The notes under the pieces are model-generated. The model did no database searches. It saw nothing but the letters and a program-made list of their open reading frames with translations, and was not told the DNA's origin. The position numbers and the translations under genes were made by a program. A stretch of 64,000 bases of DNA from Acidithiobacillus sp. (GTDB lineage Bacteria; Pseudomonadota; Gammaproteobacteria; Acidithiobacillales; Acidithiobacillaceae). The stretch is taken from assembly GCA_028065135.1 (NCBI GenBank), contig JAPTWR010000104.1, positions 1-64,000 of the forward strand. Reading direction: 5' to 3'. How positions within the stretch are numbered: the stretch's first letter is position 1; each line of letters begins with the position of its first letter. This document shows, in pieces, positions 17,735 through 25,299 of the stretch.

Positions 17735-18025
17735 TTACCTCTTTACTTTGTTCACGCTGTTGCGCAGATTCTGACTGGCCGAGAAGGTCACCACCCGCCG
17801 CGCCGCAATCAGGGCGGTTTTGCCCGTCCGGAAGTCGTGACCAGGACGCGACCGCTTCTCCCGTACCGTGAACCTGCCAAAACCGGACAGCAGAACGGGT
17901 TCACCACAGGCCAGTATCCGGCGCATCTCCACGAAAAAACCATCCACCAATGCCAGAGCATCCCGTTTCAATAAACCCACACTCTCGCAAAGATGGTCCG
18001 CCAATTCCGCTTTGGTTACTGTCAT
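17735..18025 (-). CDS. IHF/HU-like DNA-binding protein
   Basis: 96 residues starting MTVTKAELADHLCESVGLLKRDA, with VLLSGFGRFTVREKRSRPGHDFRTGKT resembling IHF-alpha; the usual intercalating NP is replaced by GHDFRTG. The ATG at 18025 overlaps the stop of the upstream paralogue by 4 bp, and the second paralogue follows 22 bp downstream, so the three genes look like one transcription unit. Confidence 0.92.
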   Translation of the reverse strand: MTVTKAELADHLCESVGLLKRDALALVDGFFVEMRRILACGEPVLLSGFGRFTVREKRSRPGHDFRTGKTALIAARRVVTFSASQNLRNSVNKVKR

Positions 18026-18702
18026 TTTTTTTCTTTCTTCCCTGTCTTTCCTTTTTCCGACTCTTGCTCATCCACGTCGTTCCTGACCGTGTTGTCCACC
18101 ACCACCTGAAACGGCCAGTGCCGACGCCGCTCCTGATCCCAACCCTTTTTTTCCCGTTCCGCGCAGGCCTCCGCCAATCGCACCCGCTCACGGTCCCGAT
18201 GTAGATCCGCAGACGATCGTTTCTGACCATCTTTGTCCGTATCCATCATTCGCGCCAGATGGGCCGCATACTCCGCCCGCACATACCGATCCCATATCCG
18301 CAGAATCTCCGGCGCCTCATCCTCCGCCACCGAGACGATCCAGCGATAATGCCTCGGTCTGTCCGGAACCGGCGCGACCCGAAACTCCATCCTTCGACTC
18401 GCCGCTTCCAGAACCTCCCGGTTCTCCGGCGTCGGAGGGATCGGACGCGGCTGATGGGGCGGGAATCTATCCAGGTTCTGGTAAAAATCTGGAAGCTGGT
18501 CGGGGATGACAACTTTCGCCGGCACAAATACCGTCAACCCCATCGCCACAAAACCCACTTCGGTACGCACATACCGATCGCCGATGTCCTCCTGAAACAA
18601 TACCTGCTGCAACAGACGGTGCGCCGAAGCCCGCGAAATACCCCCGTTCTCCGCCAAACGTTCCGCTATCGAATCCAGTTTCTTTCGATCCTCGGCGTCC
18701 AT
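18022..18702 (-). CDS. Hypothetical protein, paralogue of the 16975-17712 product
   Basis: 226 residues. N-terminal part LDSIAERLAENGGISRASAHRLLQQVLF, then RYVRTEVGFVAMGLTVFVP, then HYRWIVSVAEDEAPEILRIWDRYV, and near the end RRRHWPFQVVVDNTVRND followed by a lysine-rich tail (KGKTGKKEKK). All blocks align with the 16975 gene, so the pair arose by duplication around the IHF-like gene. I know no characterised family. Confidence 0.8.
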   Translation of the reverse strand: MDAEDRKKLDSIAERLAENGGISRASAHRLLQQVLFQEDIGDRYVRTEVGFVAMGLTVFVPAKVVIPDQLPDFYQNLDRFPPHQPRPIPPTPENREVLEAASRRMEFRVAPVPDRPRHYRWIVSVAEDEAPEILRIWDRYVRAEYAAHLARMMDTDKDGQKRSSADLHRDRERVRLAEACAEREKKGWDQERRRHWPFQVVVDNTVRNDVDEQESEKGKTGKKEKK

Positions 18703-18764
18703 GATACTCCCCTCTTTTTACGGACTGACCACCCATCCACCCGGAGACACCGGAAACGATGTGC

Positions 18765-18930
18765 TCTTCCGGCCCCTTGCAGGGGTGCAACCCCTTGCAG
18801 GGCGCAGCCCCTTTCAGGGTGCTAACCCCTTTCAGGGGGAACCCCCCCTTGCAGGGCGCTAGCCACTTGCAGGGTGCAGGCCCTTTGCCGGGCGCAAGCC
18901 CTTCGCAGGCCGCCAGCCCATTCCCGGTGA
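18765..18930. repeat. Array of about eight 18-bp palindromic repeats
   Basis: Consecutive units of about 18 bp with the plus-strand pattern CCCNTTGCAGGGYGCNAN, each holding the near-palindrome CCCTTGCAGGG. The left part lies between genes; the right part forms the C-terminal tail of the recombinase. It is the best-ordered array of a family found in about 25 places from here to the right edge. Confidence 0.9.
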
Positions 18931-19836
18931 ACGTACCATATCCACCAGCAGGCTCGGCACCACCACACCGGGTTTGACCGTACCTGCATGAGCTGCACGC
19001 CCATATACCTTACCCGATTTTGTGGAAATCTGCCCCATCGCCGCGGCCAGCGTCCGCCGATCCACTCCCGCCTTCTTCATCCTTCCCGCAAACACATGGC
19101 GCGCCGAATACAGAGTAATGCGCGGCCGTACCGCTCCATGCACCGCATCCCACCCCCGCCGCAACCATTGCGCATAGCCTTTCAATACGTCCTGGGCATT
19201 CCGCCCTTCCCGCAAAAGATCATCCCGCAACCGCATCGCGTCCACTACCGCCTGCCAGTCCTCTTCCGCGGTAAATTCCAGATACCGCCACACCCGGCCA
19301 TCGGCATCCTCGACGCCCACTCCGCGCAACCGGTTCCCCTCGCTATCCCGCTTGACCTTCGCCGTGGGTATCCACAACCGCCGATGCTCCGGCTCCAGAC
19401 GACTCTCCCACCACTCCACCGGACGAACACCCGCCCGCATCGCCCCCTCCATCCACAACACCACTTCCCTACCCGCCACCCGTTTCTCCAACCATCCCTT
19501 TACCGCATCCCAACCCTTCTCCGACTTCCGGCGCTTCCCCGGACCTCCCCGCCGTTTTTTACGAATCGCCCCCGCCATCCCCAGAACCGCCCCCACCTCC
19601 TCCCGCGTCCCCTGCCCTCCCACATCCACGAAATACCAGAGCAACGCCATACGGTATAAACGCAGGGTCGAAATACTCCAATCCTGATTCCTCATCCATA
19701 CACCCAACTCCCCCAACGTCCCTGCCCCTTCCCCGGCTGATCGTTGCTCGATGCTAAACCGCTCCAGAATCCGCCGTACCAGACGCGCATATAAACGCTC
19801 CGTCGAAACCGCCCTATCCGCAACCTGTTTTTTCAT
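18859..19836 (-). CDS. Tyrosine recombinase (integrase-like), C-terminus extended by repeats
   Basis: 325 residues. Catalytic features of tyrosine recombinases are visible: the first Arg in AGVRPVEWWESRL, box II Arg in YSARHVFAGRMKKAGVD, and a downstream MGQISTKSGKVYGRAA with the candidate nucleophile Tyr. The N-terminal 100 residues resemble a SAM-like core-binding domain (LYARLVRRILERF). After SLLVDMVRS the protein ends GWRPAKGLRPAKGLHPASG, which is repeat-array DNA read in frame. It lies beside the iteron array and is divergent from the tra operon, so it could integrate the element or resolve its multimers. Confidence 0.82.
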   Translation of the reverse strand: MKKQVADRAVSTERLYARLVRRILERFSIEQRSAGEGAGTLGELGVWMRNQDWSISTLRLYRMALLWYFVDVGGQGTREEVGAVLGMAGAIRKKRRGGPGKRRKSEKGWDAVKGWLEKRVAGREVVLWMEGAMRAGVRPVEWWESRLEPEHRRLWIPTAKVKRDSEGNRLRGVGVEDADGRVWRYLEFTAEEDWQAVVDAMRLRDDLLREGRNAQDVLKGYAQWLRRGWDAVHGAVRPRITLYSARHVFAGRMKKAGVDRRTLAAAMGQISTKSGKVYGRAAHAGTVKPGVVVPSLLVDMVRSPGMGWRPAKGLRPAKGLHPASG

Positions 19837-19965
19837 GACTCAAACGACCTCCCCCGATACTCCCGACGCCACTGGGACCTCCAACACGCGCTTTTCTCCG
19901 AAAATAACGGCTTATGGTCCCATTACTCTATCATGTACGTTTACAGTTTTTCAGCCCCCCGCTTC

Positions 19966-20252
19966 CACCCCCCTGTGGTCACTTTTGTCATCATTTTGGC
20001 GTCACTTTGTGGTCTCCGGCGACCACATTCTGGCGTCACATTGTGGTCGCCGGAGACGCCAAAACGGCGTCACTTTGTGGTCGCCGGTGACCACGTTCTG
20101 GCGTCACTTTGGCGTCTCCTGTGACCACATTTTGGCACCATTCCGGCGTCACTTTGTGGTCGCCGGTGACCACGTTCTGGCGTCACTTTGGCGTCTCCTG
20201 TGACCACATTTTGGCACCATTCCGGCGTCACTTTGTGGTCTCCGGTGACGCC
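19966..20252. repeat. Iteron array with 79-bp period and GTGGTC/GACCAC palindromes
   Basis: Two complete 79-bp direct repeats (20065-20143 and 20144-20222), a partial third from 20223, and degenerate copies to the left. Each repeat holds the palindrome GTGGTC-N-CCGG-N-GACCAC or a broken form of it; these begin at 20009, 20043, 20077, 20156 and 20235. The phrase GGCGTCACTTTGTGGTC recurs. The array sits between the recombinase (minus) and the tra/parM operon (plus), and should not be read as coding. It is a candidate centromere (parC), replication origin or recombination site. Confidence 0.9.
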
Positions 20253-20260
20253 ACCCGGAA

Positions 20261-20276
20261 CCTTGCGGCACCAAGG
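20261..20276 (+). promoter_or_regulatory. Leader element A, CCTTGCGGCACCAAGG
   Basis: Copy on the plus strand, about 73 bp before the ATG of the first plus-strand gene. The arms CCTTG and CAAGG pair around the conserved CGGCAC. Other copies stand in the same sense orientation before minus-strand genes. Confidence 0.7.
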
Positions 20277-20348
20277 GGTGGAGGGCCATGCCGTGCAGCG
20301 GATGTCCCACACTGACGCCCTTACCGCATTGCAAGGAGAGAATTTTTG

Positions 20349-21011
20349 ATGAATGACCTGTCCGCCATCCCCGCCTGCCCACAGAATCCTGGGCAAGGAA
20401 ACGAAAGAAGCAAAAGAAGCAGGATCACCCCGCGTTTCATCATTCTGGGTGCAGCCAAAGCCCTGTTCTGGATGATGCGTCAGGTGGCGTTGGCCTTTGC
20501 CTACACCTCCTTCCTGTTCGGCGCGATTTTCGCCCTGTTCGTTTTCGGCTCCGGGTTGCCCCTGCTGGGCCGCCAGTTTGTTTTTCACCCGGGAGCCGAT
20601 CAGTTCTGGTCCGCATCTTATGTGGCGATCATGGCATTGTGTCTGTTCATTCTGGTGATGAGGGCGGTTTCTTTATGGATGGAACGCCTGTGTGAACGCT
20701 ATCCCACGCTGGAAAAGGTCGGCGGGAGCATGCTTCTGGTAATGGGCCTGTTGTTGTTCGTTGGCTTCGTGTACAGCACATGGAACACAAAATCCGCAAA
20801 AGCCACTCCACCATCCCCTGTCGTATTCCAGCCGATTACGCCGAAGGACCGTGTCCTTTTGCATCTGGTGGTTCCGTCCGCCAGAGACCGCATAGTGACC
20901 CCCAAAGGGACGATACCATCCTGGACCCACATCAATATCGTCGGTACCGCTCAGGTGAAAAATCTGGGACATGGGCGCTATGAGATCCGAATGCTGAAGG
21001 AAACCCGGTGA
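20349..21011 (+). CDS. Hypothetical membrane protein, first gene of the plus-strand transfer operon
   Basis: 220 residues from ATG 20349 (AAGGAGAG upstream). Three hydrophobic segments are visible (VALAFAYTSFLFGAIFALFVFG, VAIMALCLFILVMRAVSLW, SMLLVMGLLLFVGFVYSTW), followed by a soluble domain ending INIVGTAQVKNLGHGRYEIRMLKETR. I do not recognise it. Its position directly before dotC suggests a part of, or accessory to, the type IVB apparatus, but that is inference. Confidence 0.75.
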   Translation: MNDLSAIPACPQNPGQGNERSKRSRITPRFIILGAAKALFWMMRQVALAFAYTSFLFGAIFALFVFGSGLPLLGRQFVFHPGADQFWSASYVAIMALCLFILVMRAVSLWMERLCERYPTLEKVGGSMLLVMGLLLFVGFVYSTWNTKSAKATPPSPVVFQPITPKDRVLLHLVVPSARDRIVTPKGTIPSWTHINIVGTAQVKNLGHGRYEIRMLKETR

Positions 21012-21075
21012 TGTGCTTCACACAGAATGTGCTTCGCGCAGAAAGCGATTCCCACAGAAAGCGCTTCGCGCGGCA
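21012..21075. repeat. Four tandem 16-bp repeats before dotC
   Basis: Four adjacent 16-nt units: TGTGCTTCACACAGAA, TGTGCTTCGCGCAGAA, AGCGATTCCCACAGAA and AGCGCTTCGCGCGGCA. They fill the gap between the membrane-protein stop and the dotC ribosome site, and differ from the 18-bp family. Confidence 0.75.
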
Positions 21076-21116
21076 CCAACATGCACTGATTCTTATCTTT
21101 TTTCAGGAGGTTTATC

Positions 21117-21998
21117 ATGATGCATCTTGCAGACATCGCACAAAACGCGTCCGTACCCGCCGTTCAGCAGGTAGTGGCCATCCCGGCTTCGCCCTACCCC
21201 GATCTGGCCCGATGGGGTCGCAACTCGGGTGCGGTGGACCGGGATAAAAAGGCGGACCCGCTCTATCACATTCAGCGCAAGGCCATTTACCGGAAGGCGA
21301 TGCAGGTCGGCGCACAGGCGGGTCTCGCCTGGGAAGACCGGGTGATCTGGGCGCGGTTGCGAAGCGAGGGCCATTATCTCGATCAGGTCTGGGATTTTTC
21401 ACGCTGGATTTTCACCGTGCCCTATTCCCACAAGCAGGTTTGGGTGATGCCGCCGATTCTGGAACAGGCCCATGAAGCCATCCACCTGCACAATCCGGAT
21501 TTTCTGACGATTTCACATCGCCTGTACCGGATTCACGCCCCCGCCCGATTGTTGACCAGCACCCCGCGTTGGCAGTCCTATCTCATGCCGTCCCTGCCAC
21601 CGTATCCACGCGAGCGAAATATCCCCGCGCTATTGTTGCCGCATATCGCAGCGCAACGGGCTACTTGGGTGGACGGACTGAAAAAAGGCTGGCGCGATGG
21701 TGTGCGTCTGGCCAAAAACAACTTCACGGATGCCGTGTACACCATGCGTCGCACGTTTTTGGGTATTTTGCTGTACGACCGCCTGCACGCAAAAAACCGC
21801 ATCGGATCGCCCTATTTCGCCATCAGCAATCTGGGCACCGTCCATCATGGTGCGAATCTGCGCGAAAACGACCGGATTTTGCGAATCACCAAACCCGCTT
21901 CCTGGCACGTTTCCGGTTTGCGGCAGGTGCATCACTATACCCTGATCTGGAATCCCGGCCTTCCGACACAAAAAATCCAGAAAGCGGGCAAGCTCTGA
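21117..21998 (+). CDS. DotC/TraI-type component of a type IVB secretion system
   Basis: 293 residues with the DotC pattern: RKAMQVGAQAGLAWEDRVIW, then MPPILEQAHEAIH, YRIHAPARLLTSTPRWQSYL, ATWVDGLKKGWRDGVRLAKNNF and GTVHHGANLRENDRILRIT. DotC is part of the outer-membrane core and is normally a lipoprotein. Here the N-terminus (MMHLADIAQNASVPAVQQVV) shows no signal peptide or lipobox, although the ribosome site (AGGAGG, 7 nt upstream) fixes the start. The stop overlaps the dotB ATG (TGATG). The order dotC-dotB-icmT equals traI-traJ-traK of IncI plasmids. Confidence 0.82.
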   Translation: MMHLADIAQNASVPAVQQVVAIPASPYPDLARWGRNSGAVDRDKKADPLYHIQRKAIYRKAMQVGAQAGLAWEDRVIWARLRSEGHYLDQVWDFSRWIFTVPYSHKQVWVMPPILEQAHEAIHLHNPDFLTISHRLYRIHAPARLLTSTPRWQSYLMPSLPPYPRERNIPALLLPHIAAQRATWVDGLKKGWRDGVRLAKNNFTDAVYTMRRTFLGILLYDRLHAKNRIGSPYFAISNLGTVHHGANLRENDRILRITKPASWHVSGLRQVHHYTLIWNPGLPTQKIQKAGKL

Positions 21999-23182
21999 TG
22001 TTCACCGTGGAAGATTTGCACCGCGCGTTGATTCTGGCATCGGATATGGGTGCATCCGATCTGGATTTGCAGACGGAATATCCGATGTTTCTCAATCTGT
22101 ATGGTGAACACCGGGTGTTGACGCGCGACGGGCGCATTCTGGATACGGAACTGACGGAAAATCTGCATCTGGAATGTATCCATCCGGAAGAAATGCGTTT
22201 CATCGCCAATCACCTGTTTCGGGGTGCGGCAGCGCAGGAAGAAATGAACCGCATACGCGGTGGGCTGAACATGGCTTATGTGGTGGAAGAACATCATCCC
22301 ATCGGTCACGAGCGTCGCGGCAAAAAACACCGTTTTCGCGTGAACATGGTGCAGGGGCAGAACTCCAACGGTGAAACCAACGTGCAGATCACGATTCGCC
22401 CTTTGCCGGGCATGGTCAAGTTTCCCGAAGCATACGGCATTCCCGACGCGATCCGGGAGCATTTTTTTCAGACTCGCGGTCTGGTCCTGGTTACCGGGCC
22501 GACCGGATCGGGAAAAACCACCCTGCTCGCCTCCATGATACGCGACTGGCTGGAACGTGGCCGGCATTCCCTCAAGCTGATCACGGCGGAAGATCCCATC
22601 GAGATCATTTTGCAGGATGTGATCACCAGCATGATCGAGGAGGGACGGGTTCCGCGCAGTTTCATCCATCATGCGGAAGTGCCCATCAATCTCCGGGATT
22701 TTCAACTGTCCATCCGTGAAGGCATGCGCCGTCACCCGGACGTGGCCATGATCGGAGAATTGCGGGACAAGGAAAGCATCGCGGCGGCCATCGAACTGGT
22801 GCTGACTGGCCATCTGGTCCTGTCCACGACCCATACCATCGGGGTGGGCAGCACCATCAGCCGTCTGATCTCCGGCTTTCCCACGGAAGAAAAGCTCATG
22901 AAAAAGCAGGATTTGATTTACTCCCTGCGGCTGGTGGTTTCACAGTTGCTGGTCCCATCGACGGACGGCAAGCGCACGGCGATCCGGGAATACCTGCCGT
23001 TCACGACGCCGGTGCGCAAGATACTCCTGGAAACGCCCATCGAGGATTTGTATCACGCGATCGACGGCATGCTGGTACAGCATGGCCGCCCCATGATCCG
23101 GGACATCGAGGATCGCTATCGGGACGGCATCATTTCGGAGGAAACCTGGCAGAGACTGGAGGCGGAACATGCGCTGGCGTAA
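21998..23182 (+). CDS. DotB/TraJ-type secretion ATPase
   Basis: 394-residue hexameric traffic ATPase that powers type IVB secretion or conjugation. Walker A is GPTGSGKTT (residues 167-175), the Asp-box region is LKLITAEDPIEII, Walker B is HPDVAMIGELRDKESI and the His-box region is GHLVLSTTHT. Start at ATG 21998, overlapping the dotC stop; the frame is open far upstream, but that part is dotC out of frame. icmT begins 14 bp before its stop. Confidence 0.93.
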   Translation: MFTVEDLHRALILASDMGASDLDLQTEYPMFLNLYGEHRVLTRDGRILDTELTENLHLECIHPEEMRFIANHLFRGAAAQEEMNRIRGGLNMAYVVEEHHPIGHERRGKKHRFRVNMVQGQNSNGETNVQITIRPLPGMVKFPEAYGIPDAIREHFFQTRGLVLVTGPTGSGKTTLLASMIRDWLERGRHSLKLITAEDPIEIILQDVITSMIEEGRVPRSFIHHAEVPINLRDFQLSIREGMRRHPDVAMIGELRDKESIAAAIELVLTGHLVLSTTHTIGVGSTISRLISGFPTEEKLMKKQDLIYSLRLVVSQLLVPSTDGKRTAIREYLPFTTPVRKILLETPIEDLYHAIDGMLVQHGRPMIRDIEDRYRDGIISEETWQRLEAEHALA

Positions 23183-23405
23183 CGCGGGGATGATCCCGCA
23201 AACGGTTTTCGAGCTGGAATATTACATTTTCGTTCCGGTGATTCCTTGGATGTGGCTGGTCTTTCACGGCTGGCTCTTATGGACCGGGCTTTTGGTGTTG
23301 TGGATTGTGTTTATGGTCGTGCTGAACAAGGTCTACGGATTGCGGCTGCTGGATGTTTTCGCCCTGGTCAACCGTTTCCTGCAAGGCGACTGGAGATTCC
23401 GGTGA
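23169..23405 (+). CDS. IcmT/TraK-like inner-membrane protein
   Basis: 78 residues, MRWRNAGMIPQTVF followed by two hydrophobic stretches (IFVPVIPWMWLVFHGWLLW and GLLVLWIVFMVVLNKVYGL), ending FALVNRFLQGDWRFR. Size, N-terminal RWRN and membrane pattern match IcmT/TraK. It overlaps dotB by 14 bp and the next gene by 4 bp (GTGA), so the genes are co-translated. Confidence 0.85.
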   Translation: MRWRNAGMIPQTVFELEYYIFVPVIPWMWLVFHGWLLWTGLLVLWIVFMVVLNKVYGLRLLDVFALVNRFLQGDWRFR

Positions 23406-24286
23406 GTACGCGGATCACCCTGCGCATCGGGAACACCACCCCGGACGATCTGGAGATTCAACGATTTCTCCGGATATTGGGGCAAAAAAACCTGTCGCGT
23501 CAGGGCTGGATCAAGCACGCGATGATCCTGGGCTTTGCGCAACTGGAAAAAGAAATGGTCTCTACCGACGTACCGGACGGTGGTCAGCAGGCGGTGAATC
23601 ACCGTAAGGCCGCCAACCGCCGGACGGCATTCCGCGAGAACGGAGAACAGGGCCCTAGCGAGCATCAAGGCTCTAGCGATCGGCAAGGCTCCGGTGATCG
23701 GCGGCAGACGGAACATACGGAACATACGGAAAATGATGTGGAACCGGATCACCACCAGACATGGACGCATCCTGTGCAGACTCCGTCGCCACAGCCGGTA
23801 CCGGCATCACAACCCCAGGCCCAACCTCTTGCGAGGGATCATCCCCCTGCGGGTGGCGCCCTCGACGGGATGCAATCCCCTGCCGGGAGCAGCCTTGCAG
23901 GCGGCAGCCCTGCCGGGAGCATCCCCGCGGTGGTGCAACCTCATGCGGAGGTACAGCCAGTACCGCAGCCGCAGGCGGCAGCCCTGCAGGCGGCGGATCT
24001 TCGCATGGCGCAACCCTTGCCGGTGGCAGCGCGGGATGAAATTCCTTCGCAGGACGCCAGCGCGGCGGTTATTGCGGCACCAAACCCATCGGGTAGCACG
24101 AAAACCATTCCGCCGTCTGCAAAGCCGCCGTCTGCAGGACAACCGGGAGCATCCCTGCCGGGAGCATCCCCACCAGGTGCAACCCTGGCAGGGCCGTTGA
24201 CGGAGGAGGATATGCGTTTTTCACCGGCCACCGTACAACAGGCACGAAAACTCATGGGCTCTTTTGGAAAAGGATATGACGGATGA
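23402..24286 (+). CDS. Ribbon-helix-helix-like protein with a long repeat-derived tail
   Basis: 294 residues from GTG 23402. The first 60 (VSTRITLRIGNTTPDDLEIQ, then a helical ILGQKNLSRQGWIKHAMILGF) look like a small DNA-binding domain of StbB/ParR type. The remaining 230 are low-complexity: short tandem repeats (EHQGSSDRQGSGDRRQ, EHTEHTEN) and then stretches such as PAGGALDGMQSPAGSSLAGG made of the 18-bp repeat family read in frame. Because the actin-like ParM gene follows with a 4-bp overlap, I infer an adaptor that links DNA to the filament, but the tail is unlike known ParR proteins. Confidence 0.68.
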   Translation: MSTRITLRIGNTTPDDLEIQRFLRILGQKNLSRQGWIKHAMILGFAQLEKEMVSTDVPDGGQQAVNHRKAANRRTAFRENGEQGPSEHQGSSDRQGSGDRRQTEHTEHTENDVEPDHHQTWTHPVQTPSPQPVPASQPQAQPLARDHPPAGGALDGMQSPAGSSLAGGSPAGSIPAVVQPHAEVQPVPQPQAAALQAADLRMAQPLPVAARDEIPSQDASAAVIAAPNPSGSTKTIPPSAKPPSAGQPGASLPGASPPGATLAGPLTEEDMRFSPATVQQARKLMGSFGKGYDG

Positions 24287-25299
24287 TTGCGATCGATGAT
24301 GGGTATGGAGATTTGAAGATTGGAAACGGCCAACGCTTTCAGGTGTTTCCCAGTAAGGCCATCAGTGGCCGGGTGGTGCGTTCCCGTTATGTGGACGGCA
24401 ACTTTGAAATCGGCGGTGCGCCGGTTCTGGAAAGCGAGGGATCGATTTTCACGATTCAGGATGGCGCGAATGCGGAGGATACCCGTTTCGACGACTGGCC
24501 CAATTCGACCCTGAACCGGGTCTTGTGCCGTCATGCGGCGACGGAAATGGGGATGCGGGACGGGGACAATCTGGTGACGGGCCTGCCGATGTCGGTCTAT
24601 TTCGACCGCGATGGGCGGGTAAACCAGAAAGCCGTGCAGCGCCGTGTGGAATCCCTGAAAAAGCCGGTGATTCAGCACATGCCCGATGGAATGCAGCGGC
24701 ATCTGGCAATTCCGGGGCGCATCAAGATCATCCCCCAGGGTATGGCCGCGATTTTCGATCATCTGATTTCCGAAGATGGGACGATGATGCAGATGGAAGC
24801 CGTGGGCGTGGTGGATATTGGTGCCCGCACTACGGATGTGGCCGTCTATTTCCTGCAGGAAGATGGCGAAAACGCCATTGAGGTCAGCCGATCCGGCGGC
24901 TTTCGCCGGGGCGTGTCCGATCTGGTGGATGCGCTGGCCCTGGAACTGCAAAAAGCCCTGCGTCTGTCCGTGCAGCCTCCGTTATCGATGGCGGCCACCA
25001 GCCTGCGTACCGGCAAGTTCAAGGCGGCGGGCCAGGAACACAACGTGGACAGTCAGCGTCTGCATGTGTTGCGCACGGTACTGCCCGACATTCTGCAGGA
25101 AGCGGAACAGATATTGAGCGCGGGCCGAGGCGTTGCCGGGCTCATGGATCTGGACCGGATTCTGCTGGTCGGTGGTGGCGCCTATCTCGCGGAATCCATC
25201 CAATTGTCCTTATGGGAACAGACGTGCATCCCGCAAAGTCCGGAGCTGGCGAATGCGCGCGGCATGGTGAAGCTGGGACGGGTGCTCGAAAATGGCTAA
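24283..25299 (+). CDS. ParM/StbA-like actin ATPase
   Basis: 338 residues with actin-fold nucleotide motifs: MIAIDDGYGDLKIG (phosphate 1), VVDIGARTTDVAVY (phosphate 2) and DRILLVGGGAYLAESI (adenosine). Such filaments segregate plasmids. Placing it inside a Dot/Icm-type operon is consistent with an element that maintains itself as a plasmid, or that excises and needs partitioning. The iteron array at 19966-20252 is the candidate centromere. The ATG overlaps the preceding stop by 4 bp. Confidence 0.9.
   Translation: MIAIDDGYGDLKIGNGQRFQVFPSKAISGRVVRSRYVDGNFEIGGAPVLESEGSIFTIQDGANAEDTRFDDWPNSTLNRVLCRHAATEMGMRDGDNLVTGLPMSVYFDRDGRVNQKAVQRRVESLKKPVIQHMPDGMQRHLAIPGRIKIIPQGMAAIFDHLISEDGTMMQMEAVGVVDIGARTTDVAVYFLQEDGENAIEVSRSGGFRRGVSDLVDALALELQKALRLSVQPPLSMAATSLRTGKFKAAGQEHNVDSQRLHVLRTVLPDILQEAEQILSAGRGVAGLMDLDRILLVGGGAYLAESIQLSLWEQTCIPQSPELANARGMVKLGRVLENG

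Noticed and set aside
18765..18930. CRISPR or integron array for the 18-bp repeats
   Set aside because: Units abut without spacers, vary in sequence, and also occur in frame inside genes; no attC-like cassettes or IntI.
19966..20252. CRISPR array
   Set aside because: The 79-bp units are contiguous direct repeats without variable spacers, and no cas genes are nearby.
19751..20588. Plus- and minus-strand frames through the iteron array
   Set aside because: They only translate the DNA repeats and have no independent start or motif.
21569..21997. N-terminal extension of the DotB frame
   Set aside because: That stretch is the dotC gene in another frame; ATG 21998 overlaps the dotC stop.
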